This document shows, piece by piece, positions 1 to 6,383 of a stretch of 13,782 nt of DNA. A program made the translations under genes and the position numbers. Source of the stretch: an uncultured Clostridia bacterium. GTDB lineage: Bacteria; Bacillota; Clostridia; Oscillospirales; Ruminococcaceae. Location of the stretch: NCBI GenBank assembly GCA_946533615.1, contig CAMNBY010000201.1:1-13782 (forward strand). Direction: 5' to 3'. The notes below the pieces were generated by a model, which searched no databases, was not told the DNA's origin, and saw only the letters and a list, made by a program, of their open reading frames with translations. Each line of letters opens with the position of its first letter. Position 1 is the stretch's first letter.

Positions 1-101
1 ATCAGCATCTGAGCCTTGTACTCCTCAGCGTATGCGGTAACTGTCATTGCTGCAACGGTAGCAAGAGCTGCAACTGCTGCAACTATCTTCCTAATTTTCA
101 T
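1..101 (-). CDS. N-terminus of an exported protein (partial)
   Basis: The first 33 codons of a leftward gene that runs off the window edge. They read as a classical signal peptide: a basic start (MKIRK), a hydrophobic core rich in Ala and Val (about residues 6-21), and a probable signal peptidase I site after Thr-Ala-Tyr-Ala (about residue 25), followed by acidic EEYKAQ. The ATG at 101 follows a GGAAAGGA ribosome binding site (about 112-119) and a good promoter at 154-182, so the start is well supported. There is no lipobox Cys, so the product is probably secreted, or anchored by sequence outside the window. The mature function cannot be told from eight residues. Confidence 0.8.
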   Translation of the reverse strand, partial: MKIRKIVAAVAALATVAAMTVTAYAEEYKAQML

Positions 102-153
102 AGTAAAAACATCCTTTCCAAATTATATTTTTGGGAAATATATTCACACTCTT

Positions 154-182
154 ATTGTACTGTATTTTACAGTATTTTTCAA
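154..182 (-). promoter_or_regulatory. Sigma-A-type promoter of the exported-protein gene
   Basis: On the minus strand, TTGAAA (182-177) and TACAAT (159-154) are separated by exactly 17 bp, one mismatch each from the vegetative consensus. Transcription would start near 147, giving a leader of about 45 nt before the ATG at 101. A perfect dyad (158-174) fills most of the spacer. Confidence 0.7.
158..174. promoter_or_regulatory. Perfect 7-bp inverted repeat in the promoter spacer (candidate operator)
   Basis: TACTGTA (158-164) and TACAGTA (168-174) are perfect inverted arms around TTT. The dyad lies between the -35 and -10 boxes and touches the -10, where a bound dimer would block RNA polymerase. 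Half of it, ACTGTATTTT, recurs at 240-249. The regulator is not identifiable. The arm order (TGTA then TACA) is the reverse of BlaI/MecI/CopY operators, and the spacing does not fit a LexA box. Confidence 0.45.
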
Positions 183-223
183 CTGATTTATTTTACAAAA
201 ATGAAATCGTTTTCCACAGCACA

Positions 224-255
224 TTGCACAAAAAATATAACTGTATTTTGTGCAA
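224..255. repeat. Inverted repeat TTGCACAA-N16-TTGTGCAA
   Basis: TTGCACAAAA (224-233) and TTTTGTGCAA (246-255) are perfect 10-bp inverted arms. The site lies between the end of the dehydrogenase gene (298) and the promoter at 154-182, centred roughly 90 bp upstream of that promoter's start point. It could be a weak hairpin ending the dehydrogenase transcript, but the stem is AT-rich and no T-run follows it. A protein-binding site is at least as likely, because the same two half-sites with the same 16-bp gap occur at 10075-10106. Confidence 0.5.
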
Positions 256-297
256 CGAAAGGAATATTAACAAATGGAACAAAATTAAACTGTCAAA

Positions 298-1062
298 TTA
301 TTCTTCCCTGAGCTTGGCACGCTGCAGCTTCATTGCTGTTTTAAGGGTGATGCGCGACGGCGCAAGCTTTGAGCCGAGCACGCCTGCCTTCATCTGACCT
401 CCGGGAACGATTATCGTTCTGCGCGAGAACAGTCCCTTCAAGGCCTCCTCGGCGCAGTAGTCGGCAGGTATGCCCTCGATGGAAAAATCGCAGCCTGCAA
501 CGTCGTTGAACTCGGTCTTGACGGGCCCGGGGCAGAGAGCGGAGATGCTTACCCTTGTGCCCTTTGCGCGAAGCTCCTCGCTGACCGACCGTGTCAAGCT
601 TACCACATAGGCCTTTGAGGCGTAGTAGGAAGCCATAAGCGGTCCTCCCGGCATGAGCCCCGCAGAGGAAGCAACGTTGAGGATATAGCCCCTGTCCTTT
701 TCGAGAAAGTCTTTCAGAAACAGCTTTGTGAGGATATGCACGGCGGCGCAGTTCACGTCCAGCATTTTCAGCTCGCGGTCAAGGTCGGTCTTCTCGAAAT
801 CGCCTATGCCGCCGAAGCCTGCGTTGTTCACAAGCACGGAAACGTTCATGTTCTTTGTTTTTTCATAGAGCCTGCGGCACTCCTCCCTGTCCGAGAGGTC
901 TGCGGTGATGACGATGGCCTCGTTTTCAAGCTCCGAGGCAAGCTCCTCGAGCCTGTCGGCTCTTCTTGCACAGAGTATCACCCTGAAACCGAGGCTGTCG
1001 AGCCTGATCGCCAGCTCTCGGCCTATGCCCGAGCTTGCGCCTGTCACAAGTGCAGTTTTCAT
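298..1062 (-). CDS. Short-chain dehydrogenase/reductase (SDR)
   Basis: A 254-residue classical SDR, a cytoplasmic NAD(P)-dependent oxidoreductase on a Rossmann fold. Visible motifs in order are the TGASSGIG dinucleotide loop (7-14), Asp55 at the adenine site, NNAG (79-82), and the catalytic triad Ser133, Tyr146 and Lys150 (S-x12-Y-x3-K), followed by the CPGP segment (177-180). Arg33 and Arg34 after the second strand suggest NADP(H) preference. The C-terminal 40 residues are basic and resemble those of the DltE/YdfG-like group, so the substrate may be large or hydrophobic, but it cannot be named. The ATG follows GGAAGG, and a strong promoter lies at 1117-1145. It stands alone, divergent from the ATPase gene at 1217. 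Confidence 0.92.
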   Translation of the reverse strand: MKTALVTGASSGIGRELAIRLDSLGFRVILCARRADRLEELASELENEAIVITADLSDREECRRLYEKTKNMNVSVLVNNAGFGGIGDFEKTDLDRELKMLDVNCAAVHILTKLFLKDFLEKDRGYILNVASSAGLMPGGPLMASYYASKAYVVSLTRSVSEELRAKGTRVSISALCPGPVKTEFNDVAGCDFSIEGIPADYCAEEALKGLFSRRTIIVPGGQMKAGVLGSKLAPSRITLKTAMKLQRAKLREE

Positions 1063-1116
1063 TCCGGCACCTTCCTTTCATGTGTCTTGTTTTACGGAGC
1101 GTATGAATATAAACAT

Positions 1117-1145
1117 ATTATACTATCGCGGCGGTGAAAAGTCAA
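1117..1145 (-). promoter_or_regulatory. Sigma-A-type promoter of the SDR gene
   Basis: On the minus strand, TTGACT (1145-1140) and TATAAT (1122-1117) are spaced 17 bp, which is near consensus. The start point would be about 1110, roughly 48 nt before the SDR ATG. Confidence 0.75.
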
Positions 1146-1155
1146 CATATCCGGC

Positions 1156-1186
1156 TGTAACCTTACGGCCGCGTATCTCATACAAT
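1156..1186 (+). promoter_or_regulatory. Possible promoter of the P-loop ATPase gene
   Basis: TACAAT (1181-1186) is a fair -10 box. The best -35 is only TGTAAC (1156-1161) with a 19-bp spacer, so the call is weak. It would give a leader of about 24 nt carrying the AAGGAGG at 1201. Confidence 0.3.
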
Positions 1187-1200
1187 AGGTCAGTAATAAT

Positions 1201-1207
1201 AAGGAGG
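1201..1207 (+). promoter_or_regulatory. AAGGAGG ribosome binding site that fixes a TTG start
   Basis: A full-consensus Shine-Dalgarno lies 9 nt before TTG at 1217. It identifies TTG as the start of the ATPase gene although the frame stays open upstream to 905. Confidence 0.8.
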
Positions 1208-1216
1208 CTGATAGAA

Positions 1217-2284
1217 TTGGGAGCTTATTTTCTTGGAGCTTCTACGGCGGCGGGATTCCGCACGGAATTCGAGGCGGTCATCAACGACTCGAGGATCTAC
1301 ACCTATATCCTGAAAGGCGGCCCCGGCACGGGCAAGTCCTCGATGATGCGGCAGCTGGCGGAGGAGCTTGAACAGCGATACGAGGTCGAGAGGTGGTACT
1401 GCTCCTCGGATCCCGACTCACTTGACGCGATAGTTATCCCCGAGCTGGGCGCGGCGGTCTGTGACGGAACATCGCCCCATATTTTCGAGCCGAGATATCC
1501 TGGAGTGCGGCAGGAATACGTTGATCTTGGCGCCTGCTGGGACAGAGAGAAGCTGAGGGAGAACGCCGCTGAGATCGTCAGGGCATCAGATGAGAACAAG
1601 GCGCTGCTTGCAAGGGCGCAGCGCTTCATCACGGCGGCAGGCAGCATAAAGGCCGACGCCTACCAGCTCGGGAACAGCTCGCTGCTCTGCGGAAAGCTTG
1701 CCGGATTTGCAGGCAGGCTGACAAAGCGCCTGCTCGCAAGACACGGCAGCGGCAGCGGAGAGCGCCGTTTCAGGCGGCTGACCGCTCTCACGCTTTACGG
1801 CGAGCTGACCATGCAGGAGACCCTCGCCTCATATCTTGATGTTTATGTGCTGAACGACGAGCTTTTCGCGGCGTCGGATCATCTGCTCTCGGTGCTGGCT
1901 GACGAGGCGGCTCAGAGAGGCTATGATGTGATAGTCTCCCCCGATCAGCTGCTTTCGGACAGCGTTTACAGCCACCTGCTGATACCCGAGGCAGGAGCGG
2001 CGCTGATCTCCTCCAAGGCCGCCGAGGGTCTTGAACACGACGGCATCGCAAAGATAAACCTGATGCGCTTTTACGACAAGGAGCAGCTGTCGGCAAAGCG
2101 CTCGCGCATAAGGTTTGACAAAGCCGCTCTCGCCGAGATGACCGCAGAGGTCTCAAAGGCACAGCAGGCTGCCAAGGAAGTCCACGACAGACTGGAGAGC
2201 TTCTACATTTCCGCTATGGATTTCTCCGCCATAGGAGAGATCAGAGAAAGGATAAAAGCCTCTCTGCTGTCCGCCAAACGATAA
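1217..2284 (+). CDS. P-loop ATPase of unknown function (PRK06851-like)
   Basis: I start this 355-residue protein at TTG 1217. It follows AAGGAGG at the right distance, and homology-like sequence begins at once (MGAYFLGASTAAGF). The upstream open frame is antisense to the SDR gene and Ser-rich without domain character. Residues 34-41 (GGPGTGKS) are a Walker A. A segment from about 60 to 87 (CSSDPDSLDAIVIPELG, then AVCDGTSPH) matches my memory of the uncharacterised Firmicutes ATPases filed as PRK06851. Those proteins have two similar halves, each with a P-loop. Here the second half (about 207-267) still aligns (strand, helix, then LLIPEAGAALIS), but its P-loop is replaced by NDELFAASD (213-221). 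The tail (300-350) is helical and charged. It appears to be a single cytoplasmic gene; the substrate and role are unknown. Confidence 0.8.
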   Translation: MGAYFLGASTAAGFRTEFEAVINDSRIYTYILKGGPGTGKSSMMRQLAEELEQRYEVERWYCSSDPDSLDAIVIPELGAAVCDGTSPHIFEPRYPGVRQEYVDLGACWDREKLRENAAEIVRASDENKALLARAQRFITAAGSIKADAYQLGNSSLLCGKLAGFAGRLTKRLLARHGSGSGERRFRRLTALTLYGELTMQETLASYLDVYVLNDELFAASDHLLSVLADEAAQRGYDVIVSPDQLLSDSVYSHLLIPEAGAALISSKAAEGLEHDGIAKINLMRFYDKEQLSAKRSRIRFDKAALAEMTAEVSKAQQAAKEVHDRLESFYISAMDFSAIGEIRERIKASLLSAKR

Positions 2285-2298
2285 CAAGCTCCGGCCCC

Positions 2299-2332
2299 GA
2301 CACTTCTGCCGATACGCGGCAGGGGTGTCTTT
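2299..2332 (+). terminator. Intrinsic terminator of the P-loop ATPase gene
   Basis: Arms 2299-2311 and 2317-2329 form a 13-bp stem with two G-U pairs and a 5-nt loop, starting 15 nt after the stop. The T-run is short (TTT then GCGCTT), so termination may be partial. It sits between convergent genes. Confidence 0.6.
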
Positions 2333-2336
2333 GCGC

Positions 2337-2360
2337 TTCCGGACGGCTTGCCCTCCGGAA
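2337..2360. terminator. Second hairpin between convergent genes
   Basis: TTCCGGA (2337-2343) and TCCGGAA (2354-2360) form a 7-bp stem with a 10-nt loop, 13 nt beyond the stop of the leftward oxidoreductase gene. It has no proper T-tract in either direction. It may end the leftward operon or only stabilise mRNA 3' ends. Confidence 0.35.
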
Positions 2361-2373
2361 AGAAGCCCTTGGT

Positions 2374-2919
2374 TCACAGATACTTTTTCATTGCCTCCGC
2401 CATTATCTTTTCGGCGTCCATGCCCTCGATGTCAAGCATCTCGGCCATAACGAGTTCTGTCTTTTTGATGCCGAAGCAGCCCTTGGCAAGCGCGGAGATA
2501 TAATCGTAGCTGTAGTCGGGGATATACCTGCCGCCTGCGGTGGTGACATAGATCAGCTCGTCCGCCTTGCAGAGGCCAACGGGCGTGCCGTCCTCGGAGT
2601 AGGTGCTGACTATCCCGACGGCGTAGATATTTTCAAGATAGACCTTTAAGAGCGACGGAAAGGAGCCGTCCCAGAAGGGCGCCGAGACAACTATTTTCTC
2701 GGCGTTGCTGAACTGGTGGGCATAGTAGAACATGGGGTCGTTCAGGTCTCCTGCTGCCAGCAGCGAGGTGCGCTTTTCAAGCGTCTCCTCCGAGAGAGGC
2801 TGCAAGCCTTCGTCTGGCAGGTAAAGCTCGCTGTACCTGCCGAGCTTTGATAGCACCGCCCTTGCAAGGCGGTCTGTCCTCGAGTTTTCTCTTACACAGC
2901 TGTTGATGTAAAGTATCAT
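2374..2919 (-). CDS. Flavodoxin-fold NAD(P)H-dependent oxidoreductase
   Basis: A 181-residue protein of the flavodoxin_2/FMN-reductase type (AzoR and quinone-reductase relatives), expected to bind FMN in the cytoplasm and pass electrons from NAD(P)H to quinones, azo dyes or similar acceptors. The N-terminal strand and phosphate loop are ILYINSCVRENSRT (2-15). APFWDGSFPSLLKVYLE (80-96) is the equivalent of the AzoR segment that contacts flavin and the dimer partner, and TTAGG (126-130) is the next flavin loop. The length is slightly short for AzoR (about 200). GAAGGAGGT stands 5 nt before the ATG. It follows the transporter ATPase by 18 nt, so it is probably last in that operon. The substrate is unknown and the link with transport is not obvious. 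Confidence 0.82.
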   Translation of the reverse strand: MILYINSCVRENSRTDRLARAVLSKLGRYSELYLPDEGLQPLSEETLEKRTSLLAAGDLNDPMFYYAHQFSNAEKIVVSAPFWDGSFPSLLKVYLENIYAVGIVSTYSEDGTPVGLCKADELIYVTTAGGRYIPDYSYDYISALAKGCFGIKKTELVMAEMLDIEGMDAEKIMAEAMKKYL

Positions 2920-2937
2920 ACCGTACCTCCTTCGGTC

Positions 2938-4026
2938 TCAGACAAAACGGACTGTGACGGTATTGCGGCCGTCGTAGCGATAGGCGGTGTTTTCGGCGAG
3001 GCGCTTTATCATCATCACCGAGAGCTCGTCGCCGTCGGTGAACGGGTCGAACCTCTTTCCTCCGTAGTTGATGGTCATGGTCGTGCTCCCGTCGGTCTCG
3101 GAATATTCGGCGGTGACGGTCGCGGGCAGGCATTCCTCCCCTGCTGTGGGAAGTATGTTCTGCACCACCAGCTCCTCAAAGCACAGCTGCATATTGCGAA
3201 TGATCTTTGGCGAGAGCAGACTGCGGCGGCCGAACTCCTCGATCTGTGACATGAAGCTCACAAAGTCCGCGTCGGGCGAGGAGAATTCAAGCACCAGCTG
3301 CTTCAGCCGCTTGATGAACACGCGCGTCCTGTCACGCTTCGGGTGGTCAAAGATCTCCTCGGGGGTGCCCTCCTCATAGATGCCGCCCTCGTCCATGTAG
3401 AACACACGGGTCGAAACATCACGCGCAAATTTCATTTCGTGGGTAACGATCATCATGGTCATGCCCTCTTTTGCCAGCGTCCTGATGACCGACAGCACCT
3501 CGCCGACCATTGTAGGGTCAAGCGCCGAGGTCGGCTCGTCGAAGAGCAGTATCTCGGGCTTCATGGCTATGGCTCTTGCGATAGCCACGCGCTGCTTCTG
3601 GCCGCCCGAGAGCTCGTCGGGGAAGCTCTGCGCCTTTTCGGCAAGGCCGACCCTCCGCAGGAGCTCCATTCCCTCCTTATACGCCTGCTCCTTCGGGGTC
3701 TTCATCAGGCTTATCGGAGCGGCAGTAACGTTGTCGATTATATTCAGGTTTGCAAAGAGATTGAAGGACTGGAACACCATGCCCATCTTCTGCCTTACCT
3801 TTGAGATGTCGCAGCCGGGTGCGGTTATGATCTCTCCGTCAACGGTGACTGTGCCCGAGGTGGGCTGCTCGAGCAGGTTGAGGCAGCGCAGGAGCGTGGA
3901 TTTTCCCGTTCCGGACGGGCCGATGACCGAGATAACGTCCCCCTTGTTTATCTCTGCCGAAACGTCCTCGAGGGGGGTGACGTTCGGATATTCCTTCCTG
4001 AGATGTTCGATCTTTATCATGCTCAT
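2938..4026 (-). CDS. Amino-acid ABC transporter ATPase fused to a degenerate RsbW-like domain
   Basis: A 362-residue protein. Residues 1-240 are a complete GlnQ/HisP-type ATPase: Walker A GPSGTGKS (36-43), Gln86 of the Q-loop, signature LSGGQ (139-143), Walker B ILLFDEP (159-165), the ALDP D-loop (168-171) and switch His196. Such subunits normally end near 240-250. Here about 120 residues follow. Their pattern resembles RsbW/SpoIIAB GHKL kinases: helices, then CFEELVVQN (282-290) at the N-box, then INYGGKRFDPF (319-329) at the place of the DxGxP box, and a final strand. Against the RsbW-like protein at 9213-9623, the N-box Asn becomes Gln289, the ATP-contacting Asp becomes Tyr321 and the GGLG lid is missing, so nucleotide binding there is unlikely. 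I choose the first ATG (4026), 9 nt after AAAGGAGG. It lies 1 nt after the permease stop, so the two are translationally coupled. The RsbW assignment is by eye; the ATPase call is certain. Confidence 0.9.
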   Translation of the reverse strand: MSMIKIEHLRKEYPNVTPLEDVSAEINKGDVISVIGPSGTGKSTLLRCLNLLEQPTSGTVTVDGEIITAPGCDISKVRQKMGMVFQSFNLFANLNIIDNVTAAPISLMKTPKEQAYKEGMELLRRVGLAEKAQSFPDELSGGQKQRVAIARAIAMKPEILLFDEPTSALDPTMVGEVLSVIRTLAKEGMTMMIVTHEMKFARDVSTRVFYMDEGGIYEEGTPEEIFDHPKRDRTRVFIKRLKQLVLEFSSPDADFVSFMSQIEEFGRRSLLSPKIIRNMQLCFEELVVQNILPTAGEECLPATVTAEYSETDGSTTMTINYGGKRFDPFTDGDELSVMMIKRLAENTAYRYDGRNTVTVRFV

Positions 4027-4027
4027 T

Positions 4028-6322
4028 TCACGCTGCCTCCTTTGCCGGGTGCTGCTTTTTGCGCCTGTGTTTCGGGTCTATCCTGTTGAGTATCAGCCTG
4101 AGCGCCAGCGCCAGTACCCAAGCAAGGATAAAGTAGATCACCGCGGTCACGATCAGCGGGAAGAAGGCCTCGTAGGTGCGGCTCCTGATGATGTCGCTCA
4201 TCTTTGTAAGATCCTGTATGGCTATGTAGCCTACAACGGAGGTGCCTTTCAGCAGGGTGATGACCTCGCCGCGATAGACAGGCAGGAACCTTACTGCCGC
4301 CTGAGGAAAGATGAACCTGAAAAACGCCTGATTTTCCGTATATCCAAGGGCAAGAGCCGCTTCACGCTGGCCGCCGTCGATGCTCTCTATCCCCGAGCGC
4401 ATGATCTCCGAGGTATAGGCGCCGAAATTCAGCGAGAAGCCGATAACAGCCACCCACGCGGCAGAGATCCCCGACTTGCCGAAGACGATGTAATAAAGGA
4501 TCATCAGCAGCACGACCATAGGCGTGCCCTGCAAGAGCTTGACGTAGATATTTGAGATCAGGTTCGCGAGCCTGCTGCCTGTTCGTCTGAACATACATAC
4601 AAGGAAGGCCAGCACTGTTCCGAACAGCGCCGAGAGCAGGGTGATGAAGCAGGTAGTGCCGATGCCCTCGGCGATCAGCTTCCAGCGGTCCTCGCGGATA
4701 AAGTTCTTGTTGAAGCTGTCCTTGAGCTCTGCGATAAAGGACTTTTCCTCCCTGACGGTGTTTTCCTTTCTGACAACGACGACGGCGTCGGTGGTGTAGT
4801 AAACGTCCGAGAAGTCCACGCTCTGGGCGCGTTCCTCGGTTATCATTATCGTACCCGAGGCGATGTCGTAGGTGCCCGAGGAAACGCCCGCTATCAGCGA
4901 GCCGAACTCGGCGTTGTCGATCGAGAGGCCGTAGCCCATCTCGCGGCAGAAGCCCGCGAGCAGATCGACCTCGAGGCCTGCGTTTTTACCGTCCTTAATG
5001 TAGGAATAGGGCTGCATGGTAGAGGCGGTGATATAGCGGAGCGTTCTGCTGCCGCTCTCGGGAATGTCAACGGTCTTTGCAGCTTCGTCGTCGCCGAACC
5101 ATTTCTTTACGATCTCGTCATAGGTCCCGTCGGCCTTGAGCTCTGCAAGATAGGCGTTGAAGCTGTCGCGGAGCTCGTTCTCTCCGTCGGCCTTCTGAAA
5201 GGCGATGCCGTAGGGTATCTCCATGAAGGTCTCATAAAGATAAGTTAGGTCGCTGTTCTCCTTCATAAAGTCCTTTGCCGAGGACAGCGGACAGGTAAAG
5301 GCGTCGATCTTTCCCTCGCCGAGAGCCACGGCGAGGTCGGGCTGTGCGTTGAACTGCAAAACGTCCGAATCGGGGAAGCGCTTCAGTATCTCGACCTCGT
5401 AGAGGCCGCCTGTGATAGCGCCTATTTTGCCGTTCTCGGCGTAATAGGAGAACGGCCTTGAGCGAACCTCCTCATCGGGCGAGAGCTCCTCTGCCCTGAC
5501 GGCGATAACTATTCCGCCCTCGCTGACGGGGTCGGAGAACATGACCTCCTCCTCCCTTTCGGGCGTCACGTTCATCGAGGTGGTGAATTCGTACTTTCCC
5601 GAAGCAAGGGCAGGGATCCTTGCGGCAAAGTCCACATCGCCAAGCTCGAGGGCGTAGCCGTATTCGCGGCAGAACCTGACAACAACGTCGATATCATAGC
5701 CGACGTTCTTGTTGTCCTTGATGTAGGAGAAAGGCTCGTCGGTGCTGGTGGTGACAACGTGGATAGTGCCGTTCCTGTCTGTCAGGTCTGACATATCCAC
5801 GACCTTTTTGCTCTCGTCGGCGCCGAACCAGATGGAGTCTATCTCGGCGATCGTGCCGTCGGCGTTAGCCTTTGCAAGAAATTCGTTGAACTGCTTGCAG
5901 AGGGCGGCCTCCTCGGGGTCGTCCTTTCTGAACGCAAAGGAATACTTGTTGTTTGTCAGGCTCTGCCTTATGTAGTCGATCTTCGGCTCTGCCGAGTGTA
6001 TGCTTTTCAGGGCGGGCTCGTCGCCGAGGTAGGCGTCGATCGTGCCGTTGAGCAGCGCTGTGTTCAGGTTCGGATAGCCGTCATAATAAAAATATTCGCT
6101 GTCGGGGAAGTGGTCGAAGCTTTCCTGCTCCATGTTCGTTCCCGTGAGTATGCCGATCTTGCGGCCGTTGCATTCTTCTGCGGTGATGGTCGTTTTCCGA
6201 GCGCTGTCGGCGGCTTTCTTGTCCCTGTTTTTACGTACAAGATGCACCGTGACGGCTGTGCCTATCAGCGCAAGTATCACCAGCACTATGATAATATCCG
6301 TTTTTCCGCTATTCTTCTTCAT
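4028..6322 (-). CDS. Polar amino-acid ABC transporter: binding-protein segments fused to permease
   Basis: A 764-residue polypeptide. An N-terminal membrane anchor (about 10-30) leads to an outside region made of SBP_bac_3 pieces. Residues 54-167 look like the second half of a binding protein alone (GRKIGILTGT to IDSIWFG). Residues 186-410 are a complete binding protein (EPFSYIKDN at 196, GKIGAITGG at 298, EIVKKWFG at 403). Residues 427-518 are a first half alone (QPYSYIKDG at 437, ITEERAQSVDFSD at 494). Residues 545-750 are a HisM/GlnP-type permease with about five membrane helices and the EAA loop (EAALALGYTENQ, 654-665) that docks the ATPase. It should import a polar amino acid or related molecule with the ATPase encoded 1 nt downstream. 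Only one permease is encoded, so a homodimer is likely. AAGGGA lies 10 nt before the ATG, and a terminator hairpin stands just upstream. Confidence 0.92.
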   Translation of the reverse strand: MKKNSGKTDIIIVLVILALIGTAVTVHLVRKNRDKKAADSARKTTITAEECNGRKIGILTGTNMEQESFDHFPDSEYFYYDGYPNLNTALLNGTIDAYLGDEPALKSIHSAEPKIDYIRQSLTNNKYSFAFRKDDPEEAALCKQFNEFLAKANADGTIAEIDSIWFGADESKKVVDMSDLTDRNGTIHVVTTSTDEPFSYIKDNKNVGYDIDVVVRFCREYGYALELGDVDFAARIPALASGKYEFTTSMNVTPEREEEVMFSDPVSEGGIVIAVRAEELSPDEEVRSRPFSYYAENGKIGAITGGLYEVEILKRFPDSDVLQFNAQPDLAVALGEGKIDAFTCPLSSAKDFMKENSDLTYLYETFMEIPYGIAFQKADGENELRDSFNAYLAELKADGTYDEIVKKWFGDDEAAKTVDIPESGSRTLRYITASTMQPYSYIKDGKNAGLEVDLLAGFCREMGYGLSIDNAEFGSLIAGVSSGTYDIASGTIMITEERAQSVDFSDVYYTTDAVVVVRKENTVREEKSFIAELKDSFNKNFIREDRWKLIAEGIGTTCFITLLSALFGTVLAFLVCMFRRTGSRLANLISNIYVKLLQGTPMVVLLMILYYIVFGKSGISAAWVAVIGFSLNFGAYTSEIMRSGIESIDGGQREAALALGYTENQAFFRFIFPQAAVRFLPVYRGEVITLLKGTSVVGYIAIQDLTKMSDIIRSRTYEAFFPLIVTAVIYFILAWVLALALRLILNRIDPKHRRKKQHPAKEAA

Positions 6323-6339
6323 CTGTTATTATTCCCTTA

Positions 6340-6376
6340 TAAAACGCAGCACAGCACCCGAGATGTGCTGTGCGCG
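6340..6376 (-). terminator. Terminator between the partner-switch genes and the transporter genes
   Basis: On the minus strand, arms 6373-6365 and 6357-6349 (GCACAGCAC/GTGCTGTGC) pair perfectly and extend by CGC/GCG past a single bulged base, with a 7-nt loop, then TTTTA. The hairpin starts 8 nt after the stop at 6384 and ends about 18 nt before the transporter ATG. It also has TTTTT on its other side (6381-6385), so it could work in both directions. No convincing promoter follows it, so the transporter genes probably depend on read-through. Confidence 0.7.
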
Positions 6377-6383
6377 TCTGTTT

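Noticed and set aside
159..173. LexA-like or BlaI/CopY-like operator at CTGTATTTTACAG
   Set aside because: The CTG to CAG spacing is 7, not the 10 of E. coli LexA. BlaI/CopY sites have TACA before TGTA, the opposite order. The dyad is real but the regulator cannot be named.
905..1216. Upstream extension of the P-loop ATPase gene to an ATG at 905
   Set aside because: It lies antisense to the SDR gene, is Ser/Ala-rich without domain character, and the TTG at 1217 has a perfect AAGGAGG and begins the conserved sequence.
3455..4555. Rightward open frame of 366 codons
   Set aside because: It is antisense to the ABC ATPase and permease, whose motifs are unambiguous. Long antisense frames are expected in GC-rich coding DNA with this codon bias.
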